In this document: positions 48,095-56,478 of the stretch, piece after piece
Numbering within the stretch: the first letter of the stretch is position 1
Layout: every line of letters begins with the position of its first letter
Assembly (NCBI RefSeq): GCF_001976065.1
Contig: NZ_MNAH01000006.1
Coordinates: forward strand, 310,001-374,000
DNA length: 64,000 nucleotides
Source of the DNA: Pseudomonas putida
GTDB lineage: Bacteria > Pseudomonadota > Gammaproteobacteria > Pseudomonadales > Pseudomonadaceae
Direction of reading: 5' to 3'
Translations under genes and position numbers: made by a program
The notes under the pieces: generated by a model
Database searches by the model: none
What the model was told of the DNA's origin: nothing
Seen by the model: the letters and a program-made list of their open reading frames with translations, nothing else

Positions 48095-49046
48095 TTTGCG
48101 CGAGCCTCCGCTCAAGCCGACTGGCGATTTTCGACAGCGGCAGGTTGATCAACAGGTACAGGCCAGCAACGCAGAACAGGATTTCGAACGGCGAGAACGA
48201 GGTGGTGATGACTTCACGACCACTTTTGAGCAGTTCGGTAATCGCAATCACCGACACCAGCGATGTGTCTTTCACCAGGCTGATGAACTGCCCGGCCAAC
48301 GGTGGCAACACGCGCTTGAACGCTTGCGGCAACACCACATGGCGCATCGACTGCCCCGCACTCAAGCCCAGGGAACGTGCGGCTTCGTTCTGGCCACGGG
48401 CAATCGACTGCACACCGGAGCGGATGATCTCTGCGACGTAGGCGCCAGTGAACAGCGACAGCGCGGCGATCCCGGCGAACTCCCGGGACAGGTTCATCAC
48501 GGTGCCGATGAAGAAGTAGAAAATGAAGATCTGCACCAGCAGCGGCGTACCGCGTACCAGTTCGACGTAGATGGTCGAGAGATCGCGCAGGGTCGGGTTG
48601 TTCGACAGCCGGCACAGGCCCGTCGCCAGGCCGATCAACAGCCCGAGCACACCGGAGACCACCGACAGCCACAACGTGGTCCAGAGCCCCCACAACAACG
48701 GTCCGGCGGCCCAATGACGGGTGACGCCAATCACATCGCCTTCGGCCACGTCATCGCCCTGGGCGACTTGCAGGCTATTGTCGTCGACGGTCATGTGCTG
48801 CTCGTCGCCCGCGTCATTGCGCAGGGTGACTTCAGCCTTGTCGCCCTTGCGCACCAGTTCGCTGACGGTGGAGATGTCGGCCGCGCGCTGGGACTCTTCG
48901 GCGTGGTAGGCAAAGTACTGGGGTACGCGATTCCAGCGCCATTCGTAGGACATCAGCGAGGTGGCGTAATACAACGCGCCGGCAAGGCCGATCAACACCA
49001 GCACGGTCAGCACGTGCCAGGGCCATTGGGCTTTTTTCTGTTTCAT
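48087..49046 (-). CDS. amino-acid ABC transporter permease with an extra N-terminal segment
   Basis: A 319-residue HisM/GltK-type permease. The core spans about 125-319: GLWTTLWLSVVSGVLGLLIG, YVELVRGTPLLVQIFIFYFF, and the EAA-like loop GQNEAARSLGLSAGQSMRHV. In front of it are an extra membrane helix (about 10-30) and about 75 soluble residues (YFAYHAEESQRAADISTVSE to GDVIGVTRHW) that most 220-250-residue family members lack. The start is ATG 49046 (MKQKKAQWPW). It is downstream of the binding protein, separated by palindromic repeats. Confidence 0.9.
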   Translation of the reverse strand: MKQKKAQWPWHVLTVLVLIGLAGALYYATSLMSYEWRWNRVPQYFAYHAEESQRAADISTVSELVRKGDKAEVTLRNDAGDEQHMTVDDNSLQVAQGDDVAEGDVIGVTRHWAAGPLLWGLWTTLWLSVVSGVLGLLIGLATGLCRLSNNPTLRDLSTIYVELVRGTPLLVQIFIFYFFIGTVMNLSREFAGIAALSLFTGAYVAEIIRSGVQSIARGQNEAARSLGLSAGQSMRHVVLPQAFKRVLPPLAGQFISLVKDTSLVSVIAITELLKSGREVITTSFSPFEILFCVAGLYLLINLPLSKIASRLERRLAQSD

Positions 49047-49066
49047 GAACGCTTCTCTGATTCGCT

Positions 49067-49169
49067 CGTTCCCACGCTCTGCGTGGGAATGCATCCTGTG
49101 ACGCTCTGCGTCACGCTTGCGAAGGGACGCTCTGCGTCCCGGGCGGCATTCCCACGCAGAGCGTGGGAA
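49067..49169. repeat. cluster of four short hairpins sharing a GCTCTGC loop
   Basis: Four palindromes in 103 bases: CGTTCCCACGCTCTGCGTGG (49067 on), TGACGCTCTGCGTCA (49099-49113), GGGACGCTCTGCGTCCC (49124-49140) and TTCCCACGCAGAGCGTGGGA (49149 on, inverted copy of the first). The outer two form one large inverted repeat. A related copy stands at 50139. They fill the gap between the binding-protein and permease genes. Confidence 0.85.
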
Positions 49170-49185
49170 CGATCAAGTAGAGGTG

Positions 49186-49983
49186 TTACTCCATGTCCTT
49201 CTGCCAGGCGGTGTCTTTGAACCACTTGTCATGGATACGATCGTAGGTGCCGTCTTCGTGGATCTGGTGCAGGAAGTTGTTGATGAAGTTGATGCTGTCG
49301 TAGTCACCCTTCTTCAGCCCGAACGCCAGCGGCTCGTAAGTGAACGGCTTGTCGAGGAACACCAGTTTGCCGTTGCCGACCTTGTTCACGGCGACAACGT
49401 TGTACGGCGCGTCGTAGATGAAGGCGTCGGCCTTGCCGTTGACCACGTCGAGCACCGCTTCCTGCTCATTGTCGTAGCCGTGGTACTTGGCCTTGGCAAT
49501 CAGTTTTTTGGCGACCATTTCGCCGGTGGTGCCCAGCTTGGAGGTGATGCGATAGTCGGCGGTGTTCAGGTCTTTGTAGGACTTGATGGTGCCTTCCAGT
49601 TCCTTGCGGATCAGCAGGGTCTGGCCGACGACGATGAAGGGTTCGCTGAAATTCAGGCGCAGGTTGCGTTCCTGAGTCAGGGTCATGCCGCTGCCGATCA
49701 TGTCGAACTTGTCGGTCAGCAAAGCCGGGATGATGCCGTCATAGCCGGTGGACACCAGCTCCAGCTTGACGCCCATGGCCTTGGTCATGGCTTTGAGGAT
49801 ATCGACTTCGAATCCGATAATCTCGCCACGTTTGTTGGTCATTTCGAACGGCATGTAGGTCGGGTCCATACCGACTTTCAAGGTGCCGCGCTTGACCGCG
49901 TCATCAATGGCACCGGCCTGCGCCGCGCTGACTGCAACCAGTGCTGTGACGCCGACCAGCAGCATCGACAGATACTTCTTCAT
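49186..49983 (-). CDS. amino-acid ABC transporter periplasmic binding protein
   Basis: The 265-residue family 3 solute-binding protein has a signal peptide (MKKYLSMLLVGVTALVAVSA, cleavage after AQA). It has the typical fold motifs GTLKVGMDPTYMPFEMTNKR, EVDILKAMTKAMGVKLELV and YDAPYNVVAVNKVGNGKLVF. It captures a polar amino acid for the permease and ATPase encoded downstream. The start is ATG 49983 with GGGGGATTAAG before it; the longer frame upstream has no signal peptide. Substrate not determined by sequence. Confidence 0.93.
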   Translation of the reverse strand: MKKYLSMLLVGVTALVAVSAAQAGAIDDAVKRGTLKVGMDPTYMPFEMTNKRGEIIGFEVDILKAMTKAMGVKLELVSTGYDGIIPALLTDKFDMIGSGMTLTQERNLRLNFSEPFIVVGQTLLIRKELEGTIKSYKDLNTADYRITSKLGTTGEMVAKKLIAKAKYHGYDNEQEAVLDVVNGKADAFIYDAPYNVVAVNKVGNGKLVFLDKPFTYEPLAFGLKKGDYDSINFINNFLHQIHEDGTYDRIHDKWFKDTAWQKDME

Positions 49984-50138
49984 CTTAATCCCCCAAAACC
50001 ATGACGTTTGCGGCGCGAAATCGACAGTTTCCCAAGGAAAACAGGCAGATACGGACACAAAACGGTCCGGGCGCACCAATTCGGGGACGGATGCTAACGC
50101 ACTCGACAAGGGTTTGCGTGGGAATTGTTGGTGATCAT

Positions 50139-50171
50139 GATCGTTCCCACGCTCTGCGTGGGAGCGATCAA
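50139..50171. repeat. palindrome of the TTCCCACGCTCTGCGTGGGA family
   Basis: A near-perfect palindrome centred on GCTCTGC with arms TGATCG(T)TCCCACG, the same family as the cluster at 49067-49169. It stands between opgH and the amino-acid transporter operon. Confidence 0.85.
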
Positions 50172-50195
50172 GCCCCGCTATCAAGCGGGGCTTTT
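50170..50195. terminator. stem-loop after opgH
   Basis: AAGCCCCGC and GCGGGGCTTTT with a TATCAA loop, abutting the opgH stop. The T-run is better on the plus strand (TTTTC) than on the minus (CTTGA), so it is only a moderate terminator for opgH. Confidence 0.55.
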
Positions 50196-50197
50196 CA

Positions 50198-52768
50198 TCA
50201 GGCCGGTTGGGCTTGAACGATCAGCGGTTGGAGCGGTAACAGCGGAGCGTGCGGATCGGCCTGGACCGACTTGCGCCACGCACCCAGCCACTCGGGGTGA
50301 CCTTCGCTCCAGATCTGCTCATGCAAACGAGCCAATGCCACCGGATCGCTCAGCAGTTGCACACGCTCATTGTTGGTCAGGCCTTCAGGCCCGACTTTCA
50401 TGGCGTGGCGCACCCGCTCGACCCGCAGCCATTCGATCGGCTCGGCCTCACGGTGACGCGAGGTCGCCAGCGAGCACGCCAGGGCATTCTGCTGCGGATC
50501 GACCACCGCACGGATAAAGCCGTCATTCAGCGCATGCCAGCGGTTTTCGTGGGTGTATTGGTCGGTGGCCAGCAGTGCCTGCGGTGGATTGTATTCCTCC
50601 GGAATCAGGAACAGGCTCTCGTCGCGGGACTTCAGGCCCAGGCCGACACGACTGGAAATCACCGACACCGGGATCGACAGCATCAGAGACCCGACAATCG
50701 GCACCAGCCACCACAGGAAGCTCGGGTTCAGCCAGATCACCAGCAGTGCCCAGAAGAAGCCCAGCAAGGTCTGCGGGCCGTGGCGCTTGACCGCCTCGCT
50801 CCATGGCGTGGAGTCGTCGTCACGCTGAGGCGAGTTCCAGGTCGCGGCCCAGCCGAGGAACGCGGCGAGCACGAAACGGGTGTGGAAAATCATCCGCACC
50901 GGCGCCAGCAGCATGGAAAACAGCATCTCCAGCAGCATCGACAAGGTCACCTTGAGCTTGCCGCCGAACTCTTTCGCGCCCTTGGCCCAGATCAGGATGA
51001 CGCTCAACAGTTTTGGCAGGAACAGCAGCACGACCGTGGTCGAGAACAGCGCGATTGCCTTGTCCGGATGCCATTGTGGCCACAATGGATAAAGCTGGCG
51101 CGGTTCGAGGAAGTACTGCGGCTCCATCAGCGTGTTGACTGCCAGCAGCGCCGTAGACAGCACCAGGAAGAAGAACCACAAGGGCGCCGACAGGTAGGAC
51201 ATCACGCCGGTCAGGAACACTGCGCGGTGCACCGGGTGCATGCCTTTCACGAGGAACAGGCGGAAGTTCATCAGGTTGCCGTGGCACCAGCGGCGATCAC
51301 GCTTGAGTTCGTCCAGCAGGTTCGGCGGCAGCTCTTCGTAGCTGCCCGGCAAGTCGTAGGCAATCCACACACCCCAACCGGCACGGCGCATCAACGCGGC
51401 TTCGACGAAGTCGTGAGACAGGATCGCACCGGCAAACGCGCCCTTACCCGGCAACGGCGCCAGGGCGCAGTGCTCGATGAACGGCTTCATGCGGATGATC
51501 GCGTTGTGGCCCCAGTAGTGCGATTCGCCCAGCTGCCAGAAGTGCAGGCCGGCGGTGAACAGCGGACCGTACACGCGGGTCGCGAACTGCTGCATGCGCG
51601 CATACAGGGTGTCCATGCCCGACGCCCGTGGCGCGGTCTGGATGATCCCGGCGTCCGGCGTGGCTTCCATCAGGCGGACCAGGCTGGTCAGGCACTCACC
51701 GCTCATCACCGAGTCGGCGTCGAGCACGACCATGTACTTGTAGTCACCCCCCCAGCGACGGCAGAAGTCGTCGAGGTTGCCGCTTTTACGCTTCACACGA
51801 CGACGGCGGCGGCGATAGAAAATCTTGCCGAAACCCTTGGCTTCGCGGCAGACGTCCAGCCAGGCCTGTTGCTCGGCGACGCAGATATCCGCGTCGTTAC
51901 TGTCGCTGAGGACGAAGAAGTCGAAGCGATCCAGGTCACCCGTGGCTGCTACCGACTCGAACGTTGCACGCAGACCGGCAAATACTCGTGGCACGTCTTC
52001 GTTGCAGATCGGCATCACCAATGCGGTGCGCGCGTCCTTCGGAATCGGCTCGTTGCCAGCGCTTTTGCCGGAGATGCGGTATTTATCATGACCGGTGAGC
52101 AACTCGAGGAAGCCCATCAGTGCAGTCCAGAACCCGGCCGAGACCCAACAGAACAGAATCCCGAACAGGATCAGGATGCTGGTCTGCAAGGCGTACGGCA
52201 GCACTTGCGTGGCCGTTTGCAGCAGCGGTTGATGCAGGACTTCTTCCAGGTCGACGAACGACCAGCCCTGATACGGCATGATGCCTTTCATGTACCAGCC
52301 GGCGACGATGGTCTGGCCGAGCATCAGTACCAGCAGAATGTAGCGACGGATCGAACCGACCGTGCGCCAGCGCGCCGCTGGCAAGACATTCTCGTCCTTC
52401 GGCGGCTTCGGCGGGTTGGTACGCCCGGTCAGGCGACGCCAGCCACGCACCAGGATATTGGTACGCCATGGCTCCGGCACGACCTTGGTCCGACGAATCG
52501 GCGGGGTCGCCTTGAGGACGACCCGGCCACTGACGTCAAGCGCCAGCATTTCGGCGTCCTGCAATTCTTCGGCAGTGCTCAGGGTCAGGCGCTTGCCAAC
52601 CGAAGCCTGGGCAGCGTCGGTCGGGGCGTCAAATGTCGAAGACGACAAACGCTCGTGCAATTCGCTGAAGGACTGGCAGCCCGCGAGTTCCGCGCGCTGC
52701 TGGTCGGTCATTGGCAGATGTGCCAGATACTCGGAAAGCGTCTCTGGCTGTACTTGAGAATTACTCAT
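50198..52768 (-). CDS. opgH: glucan biosynthesis glucosyltransferase OpgH
   Basis: An 856-residue inner-membrane family 2 glycosyltransferase. The N-terminal region carries membrane segments (about 140-165 and 190-220). The cytoplasmic catalytic domain has acidic residues in NDADICVAE, VVLDADSVMSGE and LSHDFVEAALM, with RRWCHGN in the QxxRW position. More membrane helices follow (about 510-700). It polymerises the beta-1,2-glucan backbone of osmoregulated periplasmic glucans. It overlaps opgG by 8 bases and lies downstream of it. Confidence 0.96.
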   Translation of the reverse strand: MSNSQVQPETLSEYLAHLPMTDQQRAELAGCQSFSELHERLSSSTFDAPTDAAQASVGKRLTLSTAEELQDAEMLALDVSGRVVLKATPPIRRTKVVPEPWRTNILVRGWRRLTGRTNPPKPPKDENVLPAARWRTVGSIRRYILLVLMLGQTIVAGWYMKGIMPYQGWSFVDLEEVLHQPLLQTATQVLPYALQTSILILFGILFCWVSAGFWTALMGFLELLTGHDKYRISGKSAGNEPIPKDARTALVMPICNEDVPRVFAGLRATFESVAATGDLDRFDFFVLSDSNDADICVAEQQAWLDVCREAKGFGKIFYRRRRRRVKRKSGNLDDFCRRWGGDYKYMVVLDADSVMSGECLTSLVRLMEATPDAGIIQTAPRASGMDTLYARMQQFATRVYGPLFTAGLHFWQLGESHYWGHNAIIRMKPFIEHCALAPLPGKGAFAGAILSHDFVEAALMRRAGWGVWIAYDLPGSYEELPPNLLDELKRDRRWCHGNLMNFRLFLVKGMHPVHRAVFLTGVMSYLSAPLWFFFLVLSTALLAVNTLMEPQYFLEPRQLYPLWPQWHPDKAIALFSTTVVLLFLPKLLSVILIWAKGAKEFGGKLKVTLSMLLEMLFSMLLAPVRMIFHTRFVLAAFLGWAATWNSPQRDDDSTPWSEAVKRHGPQTLLGFFWALLVIWLNPSFLWWLVPIVGSLMLSIPVSVISSRVGLGLKSRDESLFLIPEEYNPPQALLATDQYTHENRWHALNDGFIRAVVDPQQNALACSLATSRHREAEPIEWLRVERVRHAMKVGPEGLTNNERVQLLSDPVALARLHEQIWSEGHPEWLGAWRKSVQADPHAPLLPLQPLIVQAQPA

Positions 52769-54578
52769 CGGCAGGCAACTGATAACTCCAGGTCTCGGTC
52801 AGGACTTCTTCAGTCGGTGCCGATTCCGGTGTGGCTGGGGCCGCGTCGGCAGCAGCAGGCTGCGTGGCGTCTTTGTTGTTTGCCGCGTCCTTGGCATCTG
52901 CGACCGGCTTGGCCTCGGCCTGCTTGGCTTCGGCTGCCTTCGCTTCCTTGTCGGCTTTTTCCTGCTGCTTGGCGGCGACCTTGTCGGCCTTGGCAACGGA
53001 AGAGTTCGACACGGGCAGAGAAGTCTTGGCCAAATCGGCTGGCACGATGCTCTGCACCAGCGCAGCACGCATCTCGGTGGCCTTGCTCGCGTCCTTGATC
53101 TTCATGCGCAGGGTCAGGCGCCAGCCCTTGGTCTCAGGGTTGTAGCGCACGCTGTTTTCCACCAGCTCGGCGTTCTCACCGACGCTGACCTGGCTGCGAA
53201 CGTCCGCATCTGCCGGCAACGCCGCCAGGGAGGGGCCTTCGAAGTCCACCAGATAGGCAACGCTACCGTCCGGCTGACGAATCAGGTTGGACTGTTTGAC
53301 GTCACCGGTGGAACGCAGGGTCTGCTTGACCCAGGCGCTGTCCGGGGCATGAATCGAGGCTTCGTCCATGGTCCAGTGCATGCGATAGGCGAAGTCCAGC
53401 GGCTGGCCAGGTTCCGGCATCGTTTCCGGGCTCCAGAAAGCCACGATATTGTCGTTGGTTTCGTCGGCAGTCGGAATCTCTACCAGATCGACGGAGCCCT
53501 TGCCCCAGTCGCCCTTCGGTTCGATCCAGGCGCTTGGGCGCTTGTCGTAGCGGTCGTCGAGATCTTCGTAGTGGCTGAAGTCACGGCCACGTTGCAGCAA
53601 GCCAAAGCCACGCGGGTTCTCAACCGAGAAGTTGCTCACCGCCAGGTGTTTCGGATTGTTCAGCGGACGCCAGATCCACTCGCCGTTACCGGCATGGATG
53701 GCCAGACCGCTGGAATCGTGCAACTCGCGGCGATAGTTCAGCACTTTCGACGGCTGGTTGGCGCCGAACAGGTACATGCTGGTCAACGGCGCGATACCCA
53801 GTTTGCCGACCTTGTCACGCAGGAACATCTGCGCCTTGACGTCGACAATGGTGTCGCTGCCCGGACGCAGCGTCAGGCGATAGGCTCCGGTCGCCCGTGG
53901 CGAATCCAGCAGGGCGAAGATCACCAGGTGCTTGTCGCCGGGTTTCGGTTGCTGAATCCAGAACTCGCGAAAACGCGGGAATTCTTCACCGGAGGGCAAA
54001 GCAGTATCGATCGCCATGCCGCGAGCAGACAAACCGTAGACGTGACCCTTGCCGACCACGCGGAAATAACTCGCGCCGAGCATGGTCATGATTTCGTCTT
54101 GCTTGTCAGCCTTGTTGATTGGGTACAGGACGCGGAAACCGGCATAACCGAGTTGTTCGGTGGCCTTTGGATCGAACTTGACGTCACCGAAATCGAAACG
54201 ACTTGGGTCGTACTTGATCTCTTCGACGGTGTTCGCCGTGATTTCGTTGATTTTCACCGGCGTATCGAAATGCATACCCTGGTGATAGAAGGAAAGCTTG
54301 AACGGGGTCTTCTGATCGGCCCATTCGGCTTTTTCAGTCAGGAAGCGAATTTTCTGATAATCGGCGAATTTCATCTCGCGAAATTCGTTCGGCAGGTTAC
54401 TGCGCGGAGCTTCGTACTTTTGCCCGGCCAGCTCTTTTGCCTTGACCGATACATCATCCAGACTGAATGCCCAAAGCTGGCCGGCGCTGAGCAGGCACAA
54501 CAGTGCCGAACCCGCTACCAATGCGCTACGAAACCGTTTGGCAGTCAATTTTGGTGCGTTACAGGGACTAACAATCAC
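52761..54578 (-). CDS. opgG: glucan biosynthesis periplasmic protein OpgG
   Basis: A 605-residue protein. It has a signal peptide (about residues 10-38, FRSALVAGSALLCLLSAGQL), then the OpgG/D beta-sandwich catalytic domain (about 40-400; NEFREMKFADYQKIRF, NWRYELHD-like NYRRELHDSSGLAIHAGNG) and a C-terminal Ig-like domain. An Ala/Lys/Asp-rich low-complexity segment (about residues 529-592) precedes the last conserved LTETWSYQLPADE. It acts on nascent periplasmic glucan. The start is GTG 54578 with AGGG at 6 bases; a start at 54605 is in frame but lacks a site. Confidence 0.95.
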   Translation of the reverse strand: MIVSPCNAPKLTAKRFRSALVAGSALLCLLSAGQLWAFSLDDVSVKAKELAGQKYEAPRSNLPNEFREMKFADYQKIRFLTEKAEWADQKTPFKLSFYHQGMHFDTPVKINEITANTVEEIKYDPSRFDFGDVKFDPKATEQLGYAGFRVLYPINKADKQDEIMTMLGASYFRVVGKGHVYGLSARGMAIDTALPSGEEFPRFREFWIQQPKPGDKHLVIFALLDSPRATGAYRLTLRPGSDTIVDVKAQMFLRDKVGKLGIAPLTSMYLFGANQPSKVLNYRRELHDSSGLAIHAGNGEWIWRPLNNPKHLAVSNFSVENPRGFGLLQRGRDFSHYEDLDDRYDKRPSAWIEPKGDWGKGSVDLVEIPTADETNDNIVAFWSPETMPEPGQPLDFAYRMHWTMDEASIHAPDSAWVKQTLRSTGDVKQSNLIRQPDGSVAYLVDFEGPSLAALPADADVRSQVSVGENAELVENSVRYNPETKGWRLTLRMKIKDASKATEMRAALVQSIVPADLAKTSLPVSNSSVAKADKVAAKQQEKADKEAKAAEAKQAEAKPVADAKDAANNKDATQPAAADAAPATPESAPTEEVLTETWSYQLPADE

Positions 54579-54899
54579 GAGCAACCCTCGCCGAAAACAG
54601 ATCAAAAAACCAACGGCCAGTTAAAGGGCCTGTAGGCATCCGGCATAAAAAAACCGGTCCTGCAGACCACTCTTGCCAAGTTGGCGAGCATTGTTCCGAC
54701 TCCGCTGGGGCAAAATGATTCCCCAATCGGATCCGGACAAGTCTCTACCTAAGTCAAAATGGACCAACGAACGCTGATCCCCGTAGCGCGCGATTATCTA
54801 GTAGGCCGCGTTACAACGCATCAGGGGTAACAAAGTATTTATTGGGAAAAACGCCTGTTTTCAGTCGAAATGCGCTCAAAAAAGATGTTTCAAGCGCTT
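54579..54899. other. intergenic region between dtd and opgG
   Basis: About 320 bases, AT-richer than the flanks, no credible gene. It should contain the opgGH promoter on the minus strand; I could not fix -35/-10 boxes. No REP element or clear terminator was seen. Confidence 0.5.
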
Positions 54900-55337
54900 T
54901 CAGGTCTGTAACAGGAAGGTCACAGGGCCGTCATTGACCAAGTGCACCTGCATATCCGCGCCGAATCTACCTGATGCCACAGTGCCATGCACCTGTTTCG
55001 CTTTGCCTAATAGATAGTCGAAAAGCTCCTCGCCCAAGGCTGGAGGGGCAGCAGTCGAGAAACTCGGACGCAACCCGCTCTTGGTATCGGCGGCCAGGGT
55101 GAACTGCGAGACCAGCAGCAACCCGCCACTCACATCCGCCAGGGACAGGTTCATCTTGCCCTCAGCGTCGCTGAACACTCGATAGTTAAGCAGCTTATTG
55201 AGAAGTTTGTCGGCGCTGGCCCGCGTGTCGCCCGGCTCGACGGCTACCAGCACGAGCAAACCCTGGTCGATCGCACCCACCACCTCACCTGCTACCTCGA
55301 CTCGCGCGCCGCGCACGCGTTGCAACAGGCCCTTCAT
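54900..55337 (-). CDS. dtd: D-aminoacyl-tRNA deacylase
   Basis: A 145-residue protein of normal length opening MKGLLQRVRGARVEVAGEVV, with the active-site motifs LLLVSQFTLAADTKSG and the cis-proline motif NDGPVTFLL near the end. It hydrolyses D-amino acids from mischarged tRNA (and glycine from tRNA-Ala). Its start overlaps the pip stop by 4 bases. Confidence 0.96.
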   Translation of the reverse strand: MKGLLQRVRGARVEVAGEVVGAIDQGLLVLVAVEPGDTRASADKLLNKLLNYRVFSDAEGKMNLSLADVSGGLLLVSQFTLAADTKSGLRPSFSTAAPPALGEELFDYLLGKAKQVHGTVASGRFGADMQVHLVNDGPVTFLLQT

Positions 55338-56305
55338 GCTTCTTCGGGGGCGAGGTCGAGCAGACGCCGGGCCATTCGATCGGCCGCACGCACCAATGCA
55401 TCGGTAATCCCCGGTTCGGCAGCCGCATGGCCCGCGTCACGGATTATTTGCAGCTCGCTATTGGGCCAAGCCTGGTGAAGTTCCCAGGCGTTATCCAGCG
55501 GGCAGATCACGTCATAGCGACCGTGGACGATGACGCCTGGCAAATGGGCGATCTTGCCCATGTCGCGAATCAGCTGGTTCGGCTCAAGGAAAGCATTGTT
55601 GGTGAAGTAGTGGCATTCGATACGGGCGATGGACAACGCGCGCTGAGGCTCGGAGAAGCGGTCGACCACCAGCGGATTCGGACGCAGGGTGGCGGTGCGA
55701 CCTTCCCAGGTGGACCAGGCTTTGGCCGCGTGCATCTGGGCGATCTGGTCATTGCCGGTCAGGCGTTTGTGGAAGGCGTTGAGCAGGTCATGGCGCTCGT
55801 CCAACGGGATCGGCGCAATGTAGTCTTGCCAGTAATCCGGGAACAGGCGGCTGGCGCCCGCTTGATAGAACCATTCGATTTCCTGCGGACGGCAGAGAAA
55901 TATCCCGCGCAGGATCAGCCCGTGCACACGCTCCGGGTGGGTTTGCGCGTAGGCCAGCGCTAGGGTCGAACCCCAGGAGCCGCCGAACAGCACCCATTTG
56001 TCGATGCCCAGGTGCTGGCGGATCCGCTCGAGGTCGGCGACCAGGTCCCAGGTGGTGTTGTTTTCCAGGCTCGCGTGGGGGGTGGAGCGACCGCAACCGC
56101 GCTGGTCGAAAGTGACAATGCGGTACAGGTTGGGGTCGAAGTAGCACCGACTCGCGGCATCGCAGCCGGCACCGGGGCCGCCGTGAATGAACACCACCGG
56201 CAAACCTTGCGGTGAACCGCTTTCGTCGACATACAGCGTGTGGGTCTCGTCGACGGCCAGATCGTGCCGGGCGTGGGGTTTGATCTGCGGGTACAAAGTC
56301 TGCAT
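55334..56305 (-). CDS. pip: proline iminopeptidase
   Basis: A 323-residue alpha/beta hydrolase of family S33. The oxyanion motif is FIHGGPGAGCD, then FDQRGCGRSTPHA and the nucleophile elbow GGSWGSTLALAYAQ. C-terminal Asp/His lie in VHGRYDVICPLDNAW and IRDAGHAAAEPG. It releases N-terminal proline from peptides in the cytoplasm. The start is ATG 56305 (MQTLYPQIKPHARHD) with ACGGAG at 6 bases; 50 in-frame codons upstream are not family sequence. Confidence 0.94.
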   Translation of the reverse strand: MQTLYPQIKPHARHDLAVDETHTLYVDESGSPQGLPVVFIHGGPGAGCDAASRCYFDPNLYRIVTFDQRGCGRSTPHASLENNTTWDLVADLERIRQHLGIDKWVLFGGSWGSTLALAYAQTHPERVHGLILRGIFLCRPQEIEWFYQAGASRLFPDYWQDYIAPIPLDERHDLLNAFHKRLTGNDQIAQMHAAKAWSTWEGRTATLRPNPLVVDRFSEPQRALSIARIECHYFTNNAFLEPNQLIRDMGKIAHLPGVIVHGRYDVICPLDNAWELHQAWPNSELQIIRDAGHAAAEPGITDALVRAADRMARRLLDLAPEEA

Positions 56306-56404
56306 TGCGCACTCCGTAAGGGGGTCGAGGTCATCCCTGGGGGGACTTCTATTATTCTGCCGTTGGGCATCATAAACCCGAATTACGTCAATGAGCATGT
56401 CCCC

Positions 56405-56474
56405 TGTAGGGCTGCCGCAGACTGCGATCTTTTGAGTTTGATTTTTCAGGATCAAAAGATCACAGCCTGCGCCG
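56405..56474. repeat. GATCTTTTGA-type inverted repeat
   Basis: GATCTTTTGA (56426-56435) and TCAAAAGATC (56452-56461) are perfect inverted copies. They are flanked by GCTGCCGCAGACTGC and an imperfect complement. It matches my memory of a dispersed intergenic repeat in P. fluorescens-group genomes, and stands between the hutG 3' end and pip. Confidence 0.7.
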
Positions 56475-56478
56475 GGAT

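Noticed and set aside
49067..49169. CRISPR-like repeat cluster
   Set aside because: The units differ in length and stem, there are no regular spacers, and each unit is a palindrome; it is a hairpin cluster.
50249..53098. Plus-strand open frame of 949 codons
   Set aside because: Antisense to opgH and the end of opgG; His/Arg/Gln-rich shadow composition and no motif.
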